This document shows, in pieces, positions 24,542 through 33,361 of a stretch of 64,000 bases of DNA. Numbering within the stretch: the stretch's first letter is position 1; every line of letters begins with the position of its first letter. The notes beneath the pieces were generated by a model. That model saw only the letters and a program-made list of their open reading frames with translations. It did no database searches and was not told where the DNA came from. Both the position numbers and the translations under genes were made by a program. Source of the DNA: Methylorubrum rhodesianum (GTDB lineage: Bacteria > Pseudomonadota > Alphaproteobacteria > Rhizobiales > Beijerinckiaceae). The DNA is taken from positions 62,001 through 126,000 of the forward strand of contig NZ_JACHOS010000008.1 of assembly GCF_014199985.1 (NCBI RefSeq). The letters run 5' to 3'.

Positions 24542-25750
24542 TCAGGACTTCGAGAGGGGGTTCTCACGCAGGTAGCTGGAGGCCGCGGCCACACCCGAGC
24601 CCGGCGTCACCTTCACGCCGTTGTCGAGGAGCGACATCTCGGCGCCGGCGATGGCGCCGAGCAGGGACAGCTCGTTGAGGTCACCGACATGGCCGATGCG
24701 GAACACCTTGCCCGCGACCTGAGACAGGCCGGCGCCGAGCGCGAGGTTGTAGCGCACATAGGCGTGCTTGATGATCTTGGCCGCGTCCACACCCTCGGGC
24801 GCCAGGATGGCGGTGACGGTGTCGGAGTTCCACTCCGGCGACTTGGCGCAGGTCTTCAAGCCCCAGGCCGCGACGGCCTGGCGGGTCGCCTCGCCGAGCA
24901 CGGCGTGGCGGTGATAGACGTTCTCCAGGCCTTCCTCGAACAGGCAGGCGAGCGCCTCGCGCAGGCCGTAGAGCAGCGGCAGCGGCGGGGTGTAGGGGAA
25001 GTAGCCGGCCGGGTTCTGCTTCTTGTGGTCTTCCCAATCGAAGTAGACGCGGGCGAGCCGGTCGTTGCGGCCGGACTGGCCCTCGGCCGCCTTGAGCGCC
25101 TTCTGGCTGACGCAGATCACGCCGAGGCCGGCGGGCAGCATCAGGCCCTTCTGGGAGCCGGCGATGGCGCAGTCGACCTTCCACTCGTCGGCGTAGAACG
25201 GCAGCGAGCCGATCGAGGACACGCCGTCGACGAACAGCATGGCCGGGTGGCCGGCGGCGTCGATCGCCTTGCGCACGGCGCCGATGTTCGAGGTCACGCC
25301 GGTCGCGGTCTCGTTATGGACCACCATGACGGCCTTGATCTGATGATCCTTGTCGGCGCGCAGGGCCTCCTCGATCTTGTCGGCCTTGGCGCCGGTGCCC
25401 CACTCCTCCTCCTGGACGATCACGTCCAGGCCGAGGCGCTGGGCCATGTCGATCCAGAGATGGCTGAACTGGCCGTAGCGGGCGGTCAGCACCTTGTCGC
25501 CGCGGGCGAGCGTGTTGGTCAGCGCCGATTCCCAGATGCCGGTGCCGGAGGCCGGGAACAGGAAGATCGTGCCCTCGGTCGAGCCGAACACCTTCTTGGT
25601 GTCCTCGAACAGTGGCTTCGTCAGGGAGGGGAAGTCGACCGAACGGTGATCCTCGGACTGCACCATCATGGCGCGCATCACCCGGTCCGGGATGTTGGTC
25701 GGGCCGGGAACGAACAGGTGGTTGCGTCCCGGACGTCTCGTTGCCGCCAT
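24542..25750 (-). CDS. sga: Sga, serine-glyoxylate aminotransferase
   Basis: First enzyme of the serine cycle proper: transaminates serine with glyoxylate to give hydroxypyruvate and glycine. The 402-residue class V PLP aminotransferase has FVPGPTNIPDRVMRAM, FPASGTGIWE, the FVDGVSSIGS strand and the PLP lysine in GSQKGLMLPAG. The ATG is fixed by GGAGGAAAC. It heads the - strand serine-cycle run and has a 650-bp upstream region. In M. extorquens the LysR-type regulator QscR acts on the sga promoter; no qscR gene is in this window. Confidence 0.97.
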   Translation of the reverse strand: MAATRRPGRNHLFVPGPTNIPDRVMRAMMVQSEDHRSVDFPSLTKPLFEDTKKVFGSTEGTIFLFPASGTGIWESALTNTLARGDKVLTARYGQFSHLWIDMAQRLGLDVIVQEEEWGTGAKADKIEEALRADKDHQIKAVMVVHNETATGVTSNIGAVRKAIDAAGHPAMLFVDGVSSIGSLPFYADEWKVDCAIAGSQKGLMLPAGLGVICVSQKALKAAEGQSGRNDRLARVYFDWEDHKKQNPAGYFPYTPPLPLLYGLREALACLFEEGLENVYHRHAVLGEATRQAVAAWGLKTCAKSPEWNSDTVTAILAPEGVDAAKIIKHAYVRYNLALGAGLSQVAGKVFRIGHVGDLNELSLLGAIAGAEMSLLDNGVKVTPGSGVAAASSYLRENPLSKS

Positions 25751-26401
25751 GAAAGTTTCCTCCATTTTCATCGTTCTGGACGGGCCGGCCGTTACGGCCG
25801 CGATCCCGCCCGATCCTGATGGCGGGCGCAAGCCCGCCGCGAAACGTCGTTCCGCCCCCTCACACCGCCGCGCGCGAAAAAGCCGCCTGCGGGCCGGGGC
25901 GCTCTCACTGCCATATCGGATCGTTGATCGTCCCGGAGCGGCAAAGCGGCCGTCGTGCCGCCCGCGTCGCGGCGCGTGCAGCCACGCCGGTCGCCTCCAG
26001 AGGACCGAACCCTCGATGCGTCAGCCCAGCGCCGCATTCAAGCGCGCTCCTGCTGATTGTCCAGCGCTCCCATCCGTCCCGGCCATTCCCACACCGCTCA
26101 GGGGCGCTTCCCGCACGCGTCGAAGCACGCGCGGCGGATGACCTTGGCCGCCGTTATGCCCGCCCTGTCTGGGAATGGAAAACGGAAAAAACTGAACTGA
26201 AAAACAAAAAGATTTTCGCATGCACAGGCTGCGGGCAGGGTCTGCGATCGGCCCGGCACCGAGCCGGGCACGCGGCGGCGGAAGGCTATCCGAACGGCCG
26301 CAGGGCGGCATGACGCGGCACGCAGCCGTCATCAAACTGAGATCGGAATGCGATTTGGCTCTCTTCCGTCGCGATGCGGTTGTGAGAAGCCGGAGGCGCC
26401 C
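25751..26401. promoter_or_regulatory. Upstream region of the serine-cycle operon
   Basis: About 650 bp lie between divergent sga and the metallophosphoesterase gene, with no credible coding frame. It contains an inverted repeat (GGCGGGC at 25821-25827 with GCCCGCC at 25832-25838) in the probable sga leader. An A-rich block around 26168-26218 stands out from the GC-rich surroundings, as promoter or UP-element DNA would. A QscR site is expected here by analogy; I could not identify one with confidence. Confidence 0.5.
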
Positions 26402-27214
26402 GTGTCCCAAGATCCGGAATCGACCATCCGCGTTCGGACGCTGTTTCTGTCCGATCTGCATCTCGGCACCAAGGGCTGCCAGGCGGCCCTGCTGCTCGAC
26501 TTCCTGCGCGACGTCGATGCCGACACGATCTACCTCGTCGGCGACATCGTCGACGGCTGGCAGCTCCGCTCGGGCTGGTACTGGCCGCAGGCCCACAACG
26601 ACGTGGTGCAGAAGCTGCTGCGCAAGGTGCGGAAAGGCGCCCACGTCGTCTACGTGCCCGGCAACCACGACGAGTTCCTGCGCGACTATATCGGCACGAC
26701 CTTCGGCGGCATCGAAATCGCCGACAGCCGGGTCCACGTCGCCGCCGACGGCAAGCGCTACCTCGTCATCCACGGCGACCAGTTCGACATGGTGGTGCGC
26801 CACTCCAAATGGCTCGCGCATCTCGGCGACTGGGCCTACACCACGGCGCTCACCGTCAACACCGTGGTCAACCGCGTGCGCCGCCGCCTCGGGCTCGCCT
26901 ACTGGTCGCTCTCGGCCTGGGCCAAGCTCAAGGTGAAGAACGCGGTGAACTTCATCGGCCAGTTCGAGATCTTCCTGGCGAGCGAGGCTCGGCGCCAGGG
27001 GGCGGACGGGGTGATCTGCGGCCATATCCACCACGCGGCCCACCGCGAGGTCGAGGGGCTGACCTACCTCAACACCGGCGACTGGGTCGAATCCTGCACC
27101 GGCATCGTCGAGCACTACGACGGCCGCATGGAGGTGCTGCACTACCCGACCATGCTGCGCGAGCGCCGCGCCGCGGAAGCCTTCGAACCCGAGATCCGCC
27201 GCGCCGTCGCCTGA
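26402..27214 (+). CDS. Metallophosphoesterase, UDP-2,3-diacylglucosamine hydrolase-like
   Basis: Calcineurin-like phosphoesterase of 270 residues with the full metal set: SDLHLG, VGDIVDGW, PGNHDEF, IHGDQFD and GHIHHA. It resembles LpxH-type and related alphaproteobacterial enzymes that often sit beside a glycosyltransferase, suggesting an envelope lipid or glycan substrate; the exact substrate is not certain. The GTG at 26402 is preferred because the frame upstream of it reads as non-conserved. It is followed 55 bp later by the glycosyltransferase on the same strand. Confidence 0.88.
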   Translation: MSQDPESTIRVRTLFLSDLHLGTKGCQAALLLDFLRDVDADTIYLVGDIVDGWQLRSGWYWPQAHNDVVQKLLRKVRKGAHVVYVPGNHDEFLRDYIGTTFGGIEIADSRVHVAADGKRYLVIHGDQFDMVVRHSKWLAHLGDWAYTTALTVNTVVNRVRRRLGLAYWSLSAWAKLKVKNAVNFIGQFEIFLASEARRQGADGVICGHIHHAAHREVEGLTYLNTGDWVESCTGIVEHYDGRMEVLHYPTMLRERRAAEAFEPEIRRAVA

Positions 27215-27269
27215 GCCGAGCGACCGGATCCCCGTGTGGGTTGGAAGAGGATTGGAGCTTGAGGCCGGC

Positions 27270-28346
27270 ATGAGGCTGCTGCTCGCCACCGATGCCTGGC
27301 ACCCGCAGGTCAACGGCGTGGTCCGCTCCGTCGAGCGCATGGCCGAGGCCGCCGCCGGTCTCGGCGTCGAGCCGCTGATGCTGACGCCGTCCGACTTCGC
27401 CTCCCTGCCGATGCCGGGCTATTCCGAGATCCGGCTCTCCCTCGTCACCCGCGGGCGCGTGCTCGCGCGCTGGAAGCGGCTCGCCCCGAGCCACGTCCAC
27501 ATCGCGACCGAGGGGCCGATCGGCCACGCGGTGCGCGCCGCCTGCCTGTCGCTGAACCAGCCCTTCACCACGAGCTACCACACCCGTTTCCCCGAATATC
27601 TCGCCGCCCGCGCGCCCGTGCCCGAGGCCTGGAGCTATGCTTGGCTGCGCCGCTTCCACGCGGCGGCGAGCGGCACCATGGTGAGCACGCCCTCCCTCGA
27701 ACGCGAGCTGGCGGGCCGCGGCTTCACCCGCCTGATGCGCTGGACGCGGGGCGTCGATACCGAGCTGTTCCGCCCCCGCGACCCGGATGCCGCGGCGGAC
27801 CCCTTTCCCGGCCTGCCGCGCCCGATCTTCCTCTCGGTCGGGCGGCTCGCGGTGGAGAAGAACCTCGCCGCCTTCCTCGCCCTCGACCTGCCGGGCTCCA
27901 AGGTGGTGGTCGGCGACGGGCCGGACCGGGCCCGGCTCCAGGCACTGGCACCCGGAGCGCATTTCCTCGGGGCGCTGACCGGCGAGGCGCTGGCGCGGGT
28001 CTATGCGAGCGCCGACGCCTTCGTCTTCCCGAGCCTGACCGACACCTTCGGCATCGTGCTGCTCGAAGCCCTGGCCTCCGGGCTGCCGGTGGCGGCATTC
28101 CCCGTCACCGGCCCCCTCGACGTCATCGGCGGCACCGGCGCGGGCGCCCTCGACACCGACCTGCGCCGGGCCGCCCTCGCGGCGCTCACGATCCCGCGGG
28201 AGCGCTGCCGGGCGGAGGCCCTGCGCTATACCTGGGCCGAGAGCGCGCGCCAGTTCTACGACAACATCGCGACCGCGCACGCGCTGGGGCCGGCCCCACG
28301 CTCCCCGCGCCGCGCGAGCGGCGCCGCGCTGCCCCGCCCCGGCTGA
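27270..28346 (+). CDS. GT4-family glycosyltransferase
   Basis: The 358-residue GT-B fold protein has an N-terminal acceptor domain beginning RLLLATDAWHPQVNGVVRSV. The C-terminal donor domain shows FLSVGRLAVEKNL, VVGDGPDRARL and the EX7E-type region SLTDTFGIVLLEALASGLPV. It resembles GDP-mannose- or UDP-sugar-dependent alpha-glycosyltransferases acting on lipid acceptors. Together with the preceding phosphoesterase it probably makes or modifies an envelope glycolipid. Donor and acceptor are unknown. Confidence 0.88.
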   Translation: MRLLLATDAWHPQVNGVVRSVERMAEAAAGLGVEPLMLTPSDFASLPMPGYSEIRLSLVTRGRVLARWKRLAPSHVHIATEGPIGHAVRAACLSLNQPFTTSYHTRFPEYLAARAPVPEAWSYAWLRRFHAAASGTMVSTPSLERELAGRGFTRLMRWTRGVDTELFRPRDPDAAADPFPGLPRPIFLSVGRLAVEKNLAAFLALDLPGSKVVVGDGPDRARLQALAPGAHFLGALTGEALARVYASADAFVFPSLTDTFGIVLLEALASGLPVAAFPVTGPLDVIGGTGAGALDTDLRRAALAALTIPRERCRAEALRYTWAESARQFYDNIATAHALGPAPRSPRRASGAALPRPG

Positions 28347-28397
28347 TCCTTTTCCGCCACGCCCGGGCGCGTCCCCGCCATTTTCGCCCCCGCCGGG

Positions 28398-29084
28398 ATG
28401 ACCGACGGCCGCGGGGATGCGAGGGTCGGCGCCATGCCCGCCCGCTCGAAATCCGAAAAAGCCCCGCGCCCGTTCGATCCCGCCCTCGCCGCGCGCTACC
28501 CGGCGGTGATCGGCTGCGACGAAGTCGGGCGCGGCGCCCTGTGCGGTCCGGTGATGGTGGCGGCGGTCTGGTTCGACCCCCTCGCCTTTCCGCCCGAGAT
28601 CCTGGCCCGGCTCGACGACAGCAAGCGCCTCGACCGGGCGGCGCGGGAGGCCCTGACGCCGCTGATCCGGGCCCATGCGCGGGTCTCGCTCGCGGCGGGC
28701 TCGCGGGCCCTGGTGGATCGGGTGAACGTGCGGGCCGCGACCCTCGACGCCATGCGCCGGGCGGTCGCGGGTCTCGGGCTCGACGCGACCGTGCTGGTGG
28801 ACGGGCGCGACGCGATCCCCGGCCTGAGCCAGTCCTGCCGCGCGGTGATCGGGGGGGACCGCCTCGTGCCGCAGATCGCCGCCGCCTCGATCGTCGCCAA
28901 GACCCTTCGCGACGAGATCATGCGGCGCCTCGCCCGGCGCCATCCGGCCTATGCCTGGGAGCGCAACGCCGGCTACGGCACCGCCGCCCACCTGGCCGGA
29001 CTGACGGCGCGCGGGCGCAGCCCGCATCACCGGGTGAGCTTCACGGGGCGATTCGAGACCGTGGGTGTCGTTTCGGGCTCGTGA
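28398..29084 (+). CDS. rnhB: RnhB, ribonuclease HII
   Basis: Removes ribonucleotides and RNA primers from DNA. The 228-residue protein has the RNase HII signature GCDEVGRGALCGPV with the catalytic Asp-Glu, then DDSKRLDRAAREAL, VDGRDAIPG and AASIVAKTLRDEIM. LARRHPAYAWERNAGYGTAAHL is also conserved. The first in-frame ATG is at 28398; a second at 28434 would remove a 12-residue leader and is equally plausible. Confidence 0.95.
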   Translation: MTDGRGDARVGAMPARSKSEKAPRPFDPALAARYPAVIGCDEVGRGALCGPVMVAAVWFDPLAFPPEILARLDDSKRLDRAAREALTPLIRAHARVSLAAGSRALVDRVNVRAATLDAMRRAVAGLGLDATVLVDGRDAIPGLSQSCRAVIGGDRLVPQIAAASIVAKTLRDEIMRRLARRHPAYAWERNAGYGTAAHLAGLTARGRSPHHRVSFTGRFETVGVVSGS

Positions 29085-29129
29085 CGCGGGCGCCGACTCT
29101 GTGGCCGCGGGAGCCCTCGAGCCCCGCCC

Positions 29130-30317
29130 TCAAAACAGCGCCAGTTGATCCCCTGCGCGCGGCGGCACGCGGAAAAGCTCCGTCGTCTGGCGGACCGGCT
29201 CCTCCGGAAAGCTGAGCCGCCGCTTGGCCAGGGCGAAGCGGCGGCGGATCAGGTCGGCATAGGGACCCTGGCCGATCATGCGGGTGCCGAAGGCGGCGTC
29301 GTAGGTCTTGCCGCCGCGCGCCCCGCTCAGCAGGGAGAAGACGTGCTCCTTGCGGCCCGGATAATGCTCGCTGAACCAGTCGCCGACGAGTTCGTCGAGT
29401 TCGTGCGGCAGGCGCAGCAGCACGTAGCCGGCCTCCCGCGCGCCCGCCGCACGGGCCGCTTCGAGGATCGCCTCGATCTCGTGGTCGTTGAGCGAGGGGA
29501 TGACGGGGGCGGTCAGCACCATCACCGGCACGCCCGCCTCGCTCAGGGTGCGGACCGCCTCCAGGCGCTTGCGCGGATGCGGGGCGCGCGGCTCCATCCG
29601 CCGGGCCAGATCCGGATCGAGGGTGGTGACCGAGATCGCCACCTTCACGAGACCCTGCGCCGCCATGTCCGAGAGGAGGCCGCAGTCGCGCAGGATCAGG
29701 TTCGACTTGGTGACGATGCCGACCGGGTGACGGAAGCGGGCCAGCACCTCCAGCACGGCGCGGGTGATGCCGTGGCTGCGCTCGATCGGCTGGTAGGGAT
29801 CGGTCGCGGTGCCCAGCGCGATGGTCCGCGGCTGATAGCCAGGGGCCGACAATTCGCGCTCGAGTAAGGCGGCCGCATCGGGCTTGGAGAACAACCGCGT
29901 CTCGAAATCGAGGCCCGGCGAGAGGCCGACATAGCCGTGGTTCGGCCGGGCGAAGCAGTAGACGCAGCCGTGCTCGCAGCCCCGGTACGGGTTGATCGAG
30001 CGATCGAACGAGATATCCGGCGAGGCGTTGCGGGTGATGATGTGGCGGGCGCGCTCCGGCGTCACCTCGGTGCGCCGTGCGCGCTCCGCCTCCTCCGGCC
30101 AGCCGTCGTCGAAGGTCTCGCGCTGGGTCGCCTCGAAGCGCCCGTCCGGGTTGGCGGTCGCCCCCCGCCCGCGCCGTGCCTCGGGCGCGATCCGGGACGC
30201 GTCGTGTCGAAATCCGTCCGGCCTGCCTCTCAGCGGCTTTCGTCCGTCACCCACCCCGACGCCCACCGTGTTCCAGCCGCTCTGCCGATCGCACATTGCA
30301 GAACATATCAGGAACAT
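29130..30317 (-). CDS. PA0069-family radical SAM protein
   Basis: A SplB-like radical SAM protein of up to 395 residues. The cluster motif is CEHGCVYC within INPYRGCEHGCVYCFARPNH, and TATDPYQPIE follows, both hallmarks of the PA0069 family. Its substrate is unknown. The N-terminus before about residue 80 is poorly conserved; ATG codons at 30317 and 30296 are both possible and neither has a clear Shine-Dalgarno. Confidence 0.9.
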   Translation of the reverse strand: MFLICSAMCDRQSGWNTVGVGVGDGRKPLRGRPDGFRHDASRIAPEARRGRGATANPDGRFEATQRETFDDGWPEEAERARRTEVTPERARHIITRNASPDISFDRSINPYRGCEHGCVYCFARPNHGYVGLSPGLDFETRLFSKPDAAALLERELSAPGYQPRTIALGTATDPYQPIERSHGITRAVLEVLARFRHPVGIVTKSNLILRDCGLLSDMAAQGLVKVAISVTTLDPDLARRMEPRAPHPRKRLEAVRTLSEAGVPVMVLTAPVIPSLNDHEIEAILEAARAAGAREAGYVLLRLPHELDELVGDWFSEHYPGRKEHVFSLLSGARGGKTYDAAFGTRMIGQGPYADLIRRRFALAKRRLSFPEEPVRQTTELFRVPPRAGDQLALF

Positions 30318-30438
30318 AGCCGATTGGAATGCACAAGTTTCATGCAGGGACCGGCTTTCACACGCAATCCGGGCCGTCTACGGGAACGGCCGCGCAACGA
30401 AGGCTTTGCGGGGGCGTAAAATCGGTTATTCGCGCGGC

Positions 30439-30960
30439 ATGATCTCCGGCCTCATCCACGTGGCACGATCCTCCGACCCGGTCGCGATCGAGTGCCTCGC
30501 CGACACGCTGAGCGCACTCGTCGCCGGCGTGGCGGCCGGACTCGTCGGCGATGCGGTGATCGTGACGGCGGATTCCTGCTCCGCCCTGGAGACGATGGCC
30601 GAGGGCAGCGGCGCCACGCTGGTGGTGCGACCGATGGGCGCCAATCCGTGGAGCGCGGGTGCGCGGGCCGCGCGGCGCGAGTGGCTGCTGTGCCTGGAGC
30701 CGGGCGACATCCCGGCGGAAGGTTGGATCCGAAGCCTCGACCGTTTCGTCGGGACGGCCCATCCGGACCTGCTCCTCGGCCGGATGCGTCGCCCGCATAC
30801 CGATTTGCCGGCCCGGATCGCCGCACGGGGCGAGAGGGTCGTGGGCGCGCGCAGCCCTCGGCCGGGCGACGTGGTGCGACGGGAGCGGCTGCTGGCCGGC
30901 CTGCCGTTCTCCCCCCGGCTCAAGGTGCGGATGCTGTCGGCCCGGCTCGACCGCAGCTGA
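30439..30960 (+). CDS. Glycosyltransferase-like hypothetical protein
   Basis: The 173-residue protein resembles a truncated GT2/GT-A domain: an early ALVAGVAAGLVGDAVIVTA strand and LLCLEPGDIPAEGWIRSLDRFV, similar to glycosyltransferase donor-site regions. The usual complete catalytic motifs are not all present. I do not assign a substrate. The ATG follows a long upstream open stretch without coding character. It diverges from the radical SAM gene. Confidence 0.6.
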   Translation: MISGLIHVARSSDPVAIECLADTLSALVAGVAAGLVGDAVIVTADSCSALETMAEGSGATLVVRPMGANPWSAGARAARREWLLCLEPGDIPAEGWIRSLDRFVGTAHPDLLLGRMRRPHTDLPARIAARGERVVGARSPRPGDVVRRERLLAGLPFSPRLKVRMLSARLDRS

Positions 30961-30990
30961 CAGCGGCAATCCCGAGCCCGGGGCGGGAAA

Positions 30991-31173
30991 TCAGCCGACC
31001 CGGAACCACGCGGGCGCGGAGCGCATCAGCACCATCACCGCGGCGGCGGCGAGCGCCGACCCCACGGTCATCTCGGCCGAATGCGCGTATCCCGCGCGCT
31101 CGAGGGCCATGGCTGCGGAAGCGATCGTCAGCGCGATGCCGGCGGGAACAAGATTCGAGGCAGAGGCGTTCAT
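30991..31173 (-). CDS. Small two-helix membrane protein, hypothetical
   Basis: A 60-residue frame encodes two hydrophobic segments (PAGIALTIASAAMAL and TVGSALAAAAVMVLMR) separated by a short polar turn, ending APAWFRVG. Similar tiny membrane proteins are common beside housekeeping genes in Methylobacterium. No homology-based function can be given. The longer open frame upstream is not supported. Confidence 0.5.
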   Translation of the reverse strand: MNASASNLVPAGIALTIASAAMALERAGYAHSAEMTVGSALAAAAVMVLMRSAPAWFRVG

Positions 31174-31290
31174 ATCTTTCGCTCTACACGATCTTGCTTG
31201 CTCGGGGATGAATCCGGCCCCTCGACGGGGCGACAAAATCCCGCAAGGGCGTGCCGTGTGCTCCAGACGCGCCGGGCCCCAAACGCAAAA

Positions 31291-31314
31291 GGCCGCCCCG
31301 TTCCCGGAGCGGCC
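31291..31314 (-). terminator. Intrinsic terminator of rpmG
   Basis: GGCCGCCCCG and CGGAGCGGCC form a 10-bp stem with one mismatch and a 4-nt loop. On the - strand it is followed by TTTTGCGTTT. It lies 35 bp beyond the rpmG stop. Confidence 0.75.
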
Positions 31315-31348
31315 TCGACACATCCGTGCAGGGATGGACGCGGAAGAC

Positions 31349-31516
31349 TTACTTGATCTTGGCTTCCTTGAACTCGACGTGCTTACGCGCAACCGGGTCA
31401 TACTTCTTCATGACCATCTTCTCGGTCTGCGTGCGGGAGTTCTTCTTGGTGACGTAGAAGTAGCCCGTATCGGCGGTCGAGACGAGGCGGATCTTGACGG
31501 TAACGGCCTTGGCCAT
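31349..31516 (-). CDS. rpmG: 50S ribosomal protein L33
   Basis: A 55-residue protein beginning [20 protein letters not shown] and containing [21 protein letters not shown] matches the alphaproteobacterial L33 without the zinc-binding cysteines. It is a single-gene unit bounded by terminators on both sides. It is too short to appear in a long-frame scan. Confidence 0.95.
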   Translation of the reverse strand: MAKAVTVKIRLVSTADTGYFYVTKKNSRTQTEKMVMKKYDPVARKHVEFKEAKIK

Positions 31517-31586
31517 GGCTGGGCGCTCCTAAAGCGGGTCGAGGGGCGATTCGCTGGTGGCGCGCCAGCGCGGGCGAAACGCAAAA

Positions 31587-31604
31587 GGCCGGGAAGCCCC
31601 GGCC
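31587..31604 (-). terminator. Intrinsic terminator of panB
   Basis: GGCCGGG and CCCGGCC form a stem with a 4-nt loop, followed on the - strand by TTTTGCG. It lies between panB and rpmG. Confidence 0.7.
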
Positions 31605-31668
31605 GAATTCCGGCGCGGTCAATGCCCGATGGGGCGCGCTTCGTCAAGCCGCAGGCATATCGGAGCCC

Positions 31669-32493
31669 TCACCGCGGCGGGTAGGTGTGCCCGTCGGCCG
31701 GGAAGCGACCCGCCTGCACCTCGTCGGCGTAGGCGCGCACGGCCTCCTCGATATGGGCACGCAGCGAGCCGAAGCTCTTGACGAATCTCGGCACCCGGTC
31801 GCTCAGGCCCAGCATGTCCTCGAGCACGAGGATCTGCCCGTCGCAGGCGGCCGTGGCGCCGATGCCGATGGTCGCCGCGCGGATCGCGGGATCGGTGGCG
31901 ATGGCCCGCGCCACCGGCTCGACGATGCCCTCCATGACGATGGAGAAGGCGCCCGCATCGCTGATCGCGCGGGCATCGGCCCGGAGGCGATCCTCGTCGC
32001 CGGCGCCGTGCCCCTGCACCTTGAAGCCGCCCATCGTGTTCACCGATTGGGGGGTGAGGCCGATATGGCCCATCACCGGCACGCCCCGCTCGGTCAGGAA
32101 GGCGACCGTCTCGGCGAAGCGCGCGCCGCCCTCCAGCTTGACCGCCCCGGCCCCCGTCTCCTTCAGGACGCGGGCGGCGTTGAGGAAGGCCTGTTCGCGG
32201 CTCGCCTCGTAGGAGCCGAACGGCATGTCGACCACCACGAGCGCGCGCGAGGTTCCGCGCATCACCGCCTGGGCCTGGAGAATCATCATCTCCAGGGTCA
32301 CCGGCAGGGTCGATTCCATCCCGTGCATGACCATGCCGAGGGAATCACCCACCAGCACGAAGTCGCAATAGGCGTCGACGATGCGGGCGGTGTGGGCGTG
32401 GTAGGCGGTCAGCGCGATGATCTTGCGCCCCTCGGCCTTGCGCTTGATCAGATCGACCGCCTGGAGACGACGGGTTTGAACGACCTGCGACAT
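31669..32493 (-). CDS. panB: PanB, 3-methyl-2-oxobutanoate hydroxymethyltransferase
   Basis: Transfers a hydroxymethyl group from methylene-H4F to alpha-ketoisovalerate, the first committed step of pantothenate synthesis. The 274-residue protein has the metal-site motif [10 protein letters not shown], then [27 protein letters not shown] and [12 protein letters not shown]. The ATG at 32493 was chosen because conservation begins a few residues later. The upstream extension reads as random. Confidence 0.95.
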   Translation of the reverse strand: MSQVVQTRRLQAVDLIKRKAEGRKIIALTAYHAHTARIVDAYCDFVLVGDSLGMVMHGMESTLPVTLEMMILQAQAVMRGTSRALVVVDMPFGSYEASREQAFLNAARVLKETGAGAVKLEGGARFAETVAFLTERGVPVMGHIGLTPQSVNTMGGFKVQGHGAGDEDRLRADARAISDAGAFSIVMEGIVEPVARAIATDPAIRAATIGIGATAACDGQILVLEDMLGLSDRVPRFVKSFGSLRAHIEEAVRAYADEVQAGRFPADGHTYPPR

Positions 32494-32902
32494 ATCTCGT
32501 GATCCGGAAGGCTGGCTTTCCCGCGGCGCCCGGCCGGGCACGGCGTGCGGAACGCCTCTATAAGCCCGTTCGCGCCGCCCCGCAGGGGGCATATGGGCCG
32601 GTTCCAGGGGATCGGAAGAGAAGTGTTACCCGGAGGGGCCTGCCTTCTCCTGCGCCGGCGTTCCGGCCCCTCACGCAGCGGTCACCGGAAGCAATAACCG
32701 GCGATCGAGGTGAAGGGTACTTCGGTCGCCCTGTCTGCCCATTTCCGGGCATTTCCTCCCTAGACTTCGGGCCGCCTCCGGGCCTGCCGTTTTTCCGCCA
32801 CATCTCGGCCGGTGTCAATGGCACAGCCTGATGTTCAGAGGCTTGAGATTGCTCGAATTTTAGACGCGCGGGGCGGCTCGGCCGCATGATGGCAACAATG
32901 TG
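32494..32902. other. Intergenic region between panB and the quinoprotein relay operon
   Basis: About 400 bp with no convincing coding frame and no RNA gene that I can see. It must contain the panB promoter near 32494-32600 and the 3' end of the thioredoxin-like gene's transcript. I found no strong terminator hairpin. Confidence 0.4.
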
Positions 32903-33310
32903 TCAGAGCGCTTTTTCGAGGAGTTGCTCGATCCATTCGGGCTGGGTCTCGCCGACCGAGCGGGCGATCTCGGTCCGGCCCTTGTAGAGGATGAGCGTGC
33001 TCTGCATCTGCGCGCCGAACCGGCGGACGAGGTCGCGCTGCGTGTCGAAGTCGAGCGTGAAGACGGCGAGCGCCTTGAAGCGCGGCTCGGCCGAGAGGGC
33101 TGCCACGATCGGCTTCTGTGTCCGGCAGATCGGACACCAGGGCGCCGAGATCTGCACGAGGATCGGCCGCCCCTCGTCCTGCGCCGCCTCGAATGCCTTG
33201 GCGTCGAAGGCGACGGGCTCGGCCGCGGACCCGGCCTTCGGCAGGCCGCCGGACAAGAGCGCGGACAGGAGCGCGACCGCGAGGAAGAGACCGTGGCGGC
33301 GGGTCGTCAT
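32903..33310 (-). CDS. Periplasmic thioredoxin-like protein of the quinoprotein relay cluster
   Basis: The 135-residue protein has a signal peptide ending near GSAAE and a thioredoxin fold with the redox motif APWCPIC (Cys59, Cys62) and a following cis-Pro region (QSTLILYKG). CPIC differs from the thioredoxin CGPC. It is the last gene of a four-gene - strand operon, 51 bp after the rhodanese-like gene. A role as periplasmic reductant for the sulfur-carrying partners upstream is inferred from the neighbours. Confidence 0.88.
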   Translation of the reverse strand: MTTRRHGLFLAVALLSALLSGGLPKAGSAAEPVAFDAKAFEAAQDEGRPILVQISAPWCPICRTQKPIVAALSAEPRFKALAVFTLDFDTQRDLVRRFGAQMQSTLILYKGRTEIARSVGETQPEWIEQLLEKAL

Positions 33311-33361
33311 CGCTTCATCCTCGCCCTCTCCTGGTCCCCTCGCGGCACGCCGCAGGTCCCT

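Noticed and set aside
28398..29215. Overlapping + strand frame across the glycosyltransferase and rnhB
   Set aside because: An Arg/Pro/Gly-rich shadow frame; the RNase HII motifs are in the other frame.
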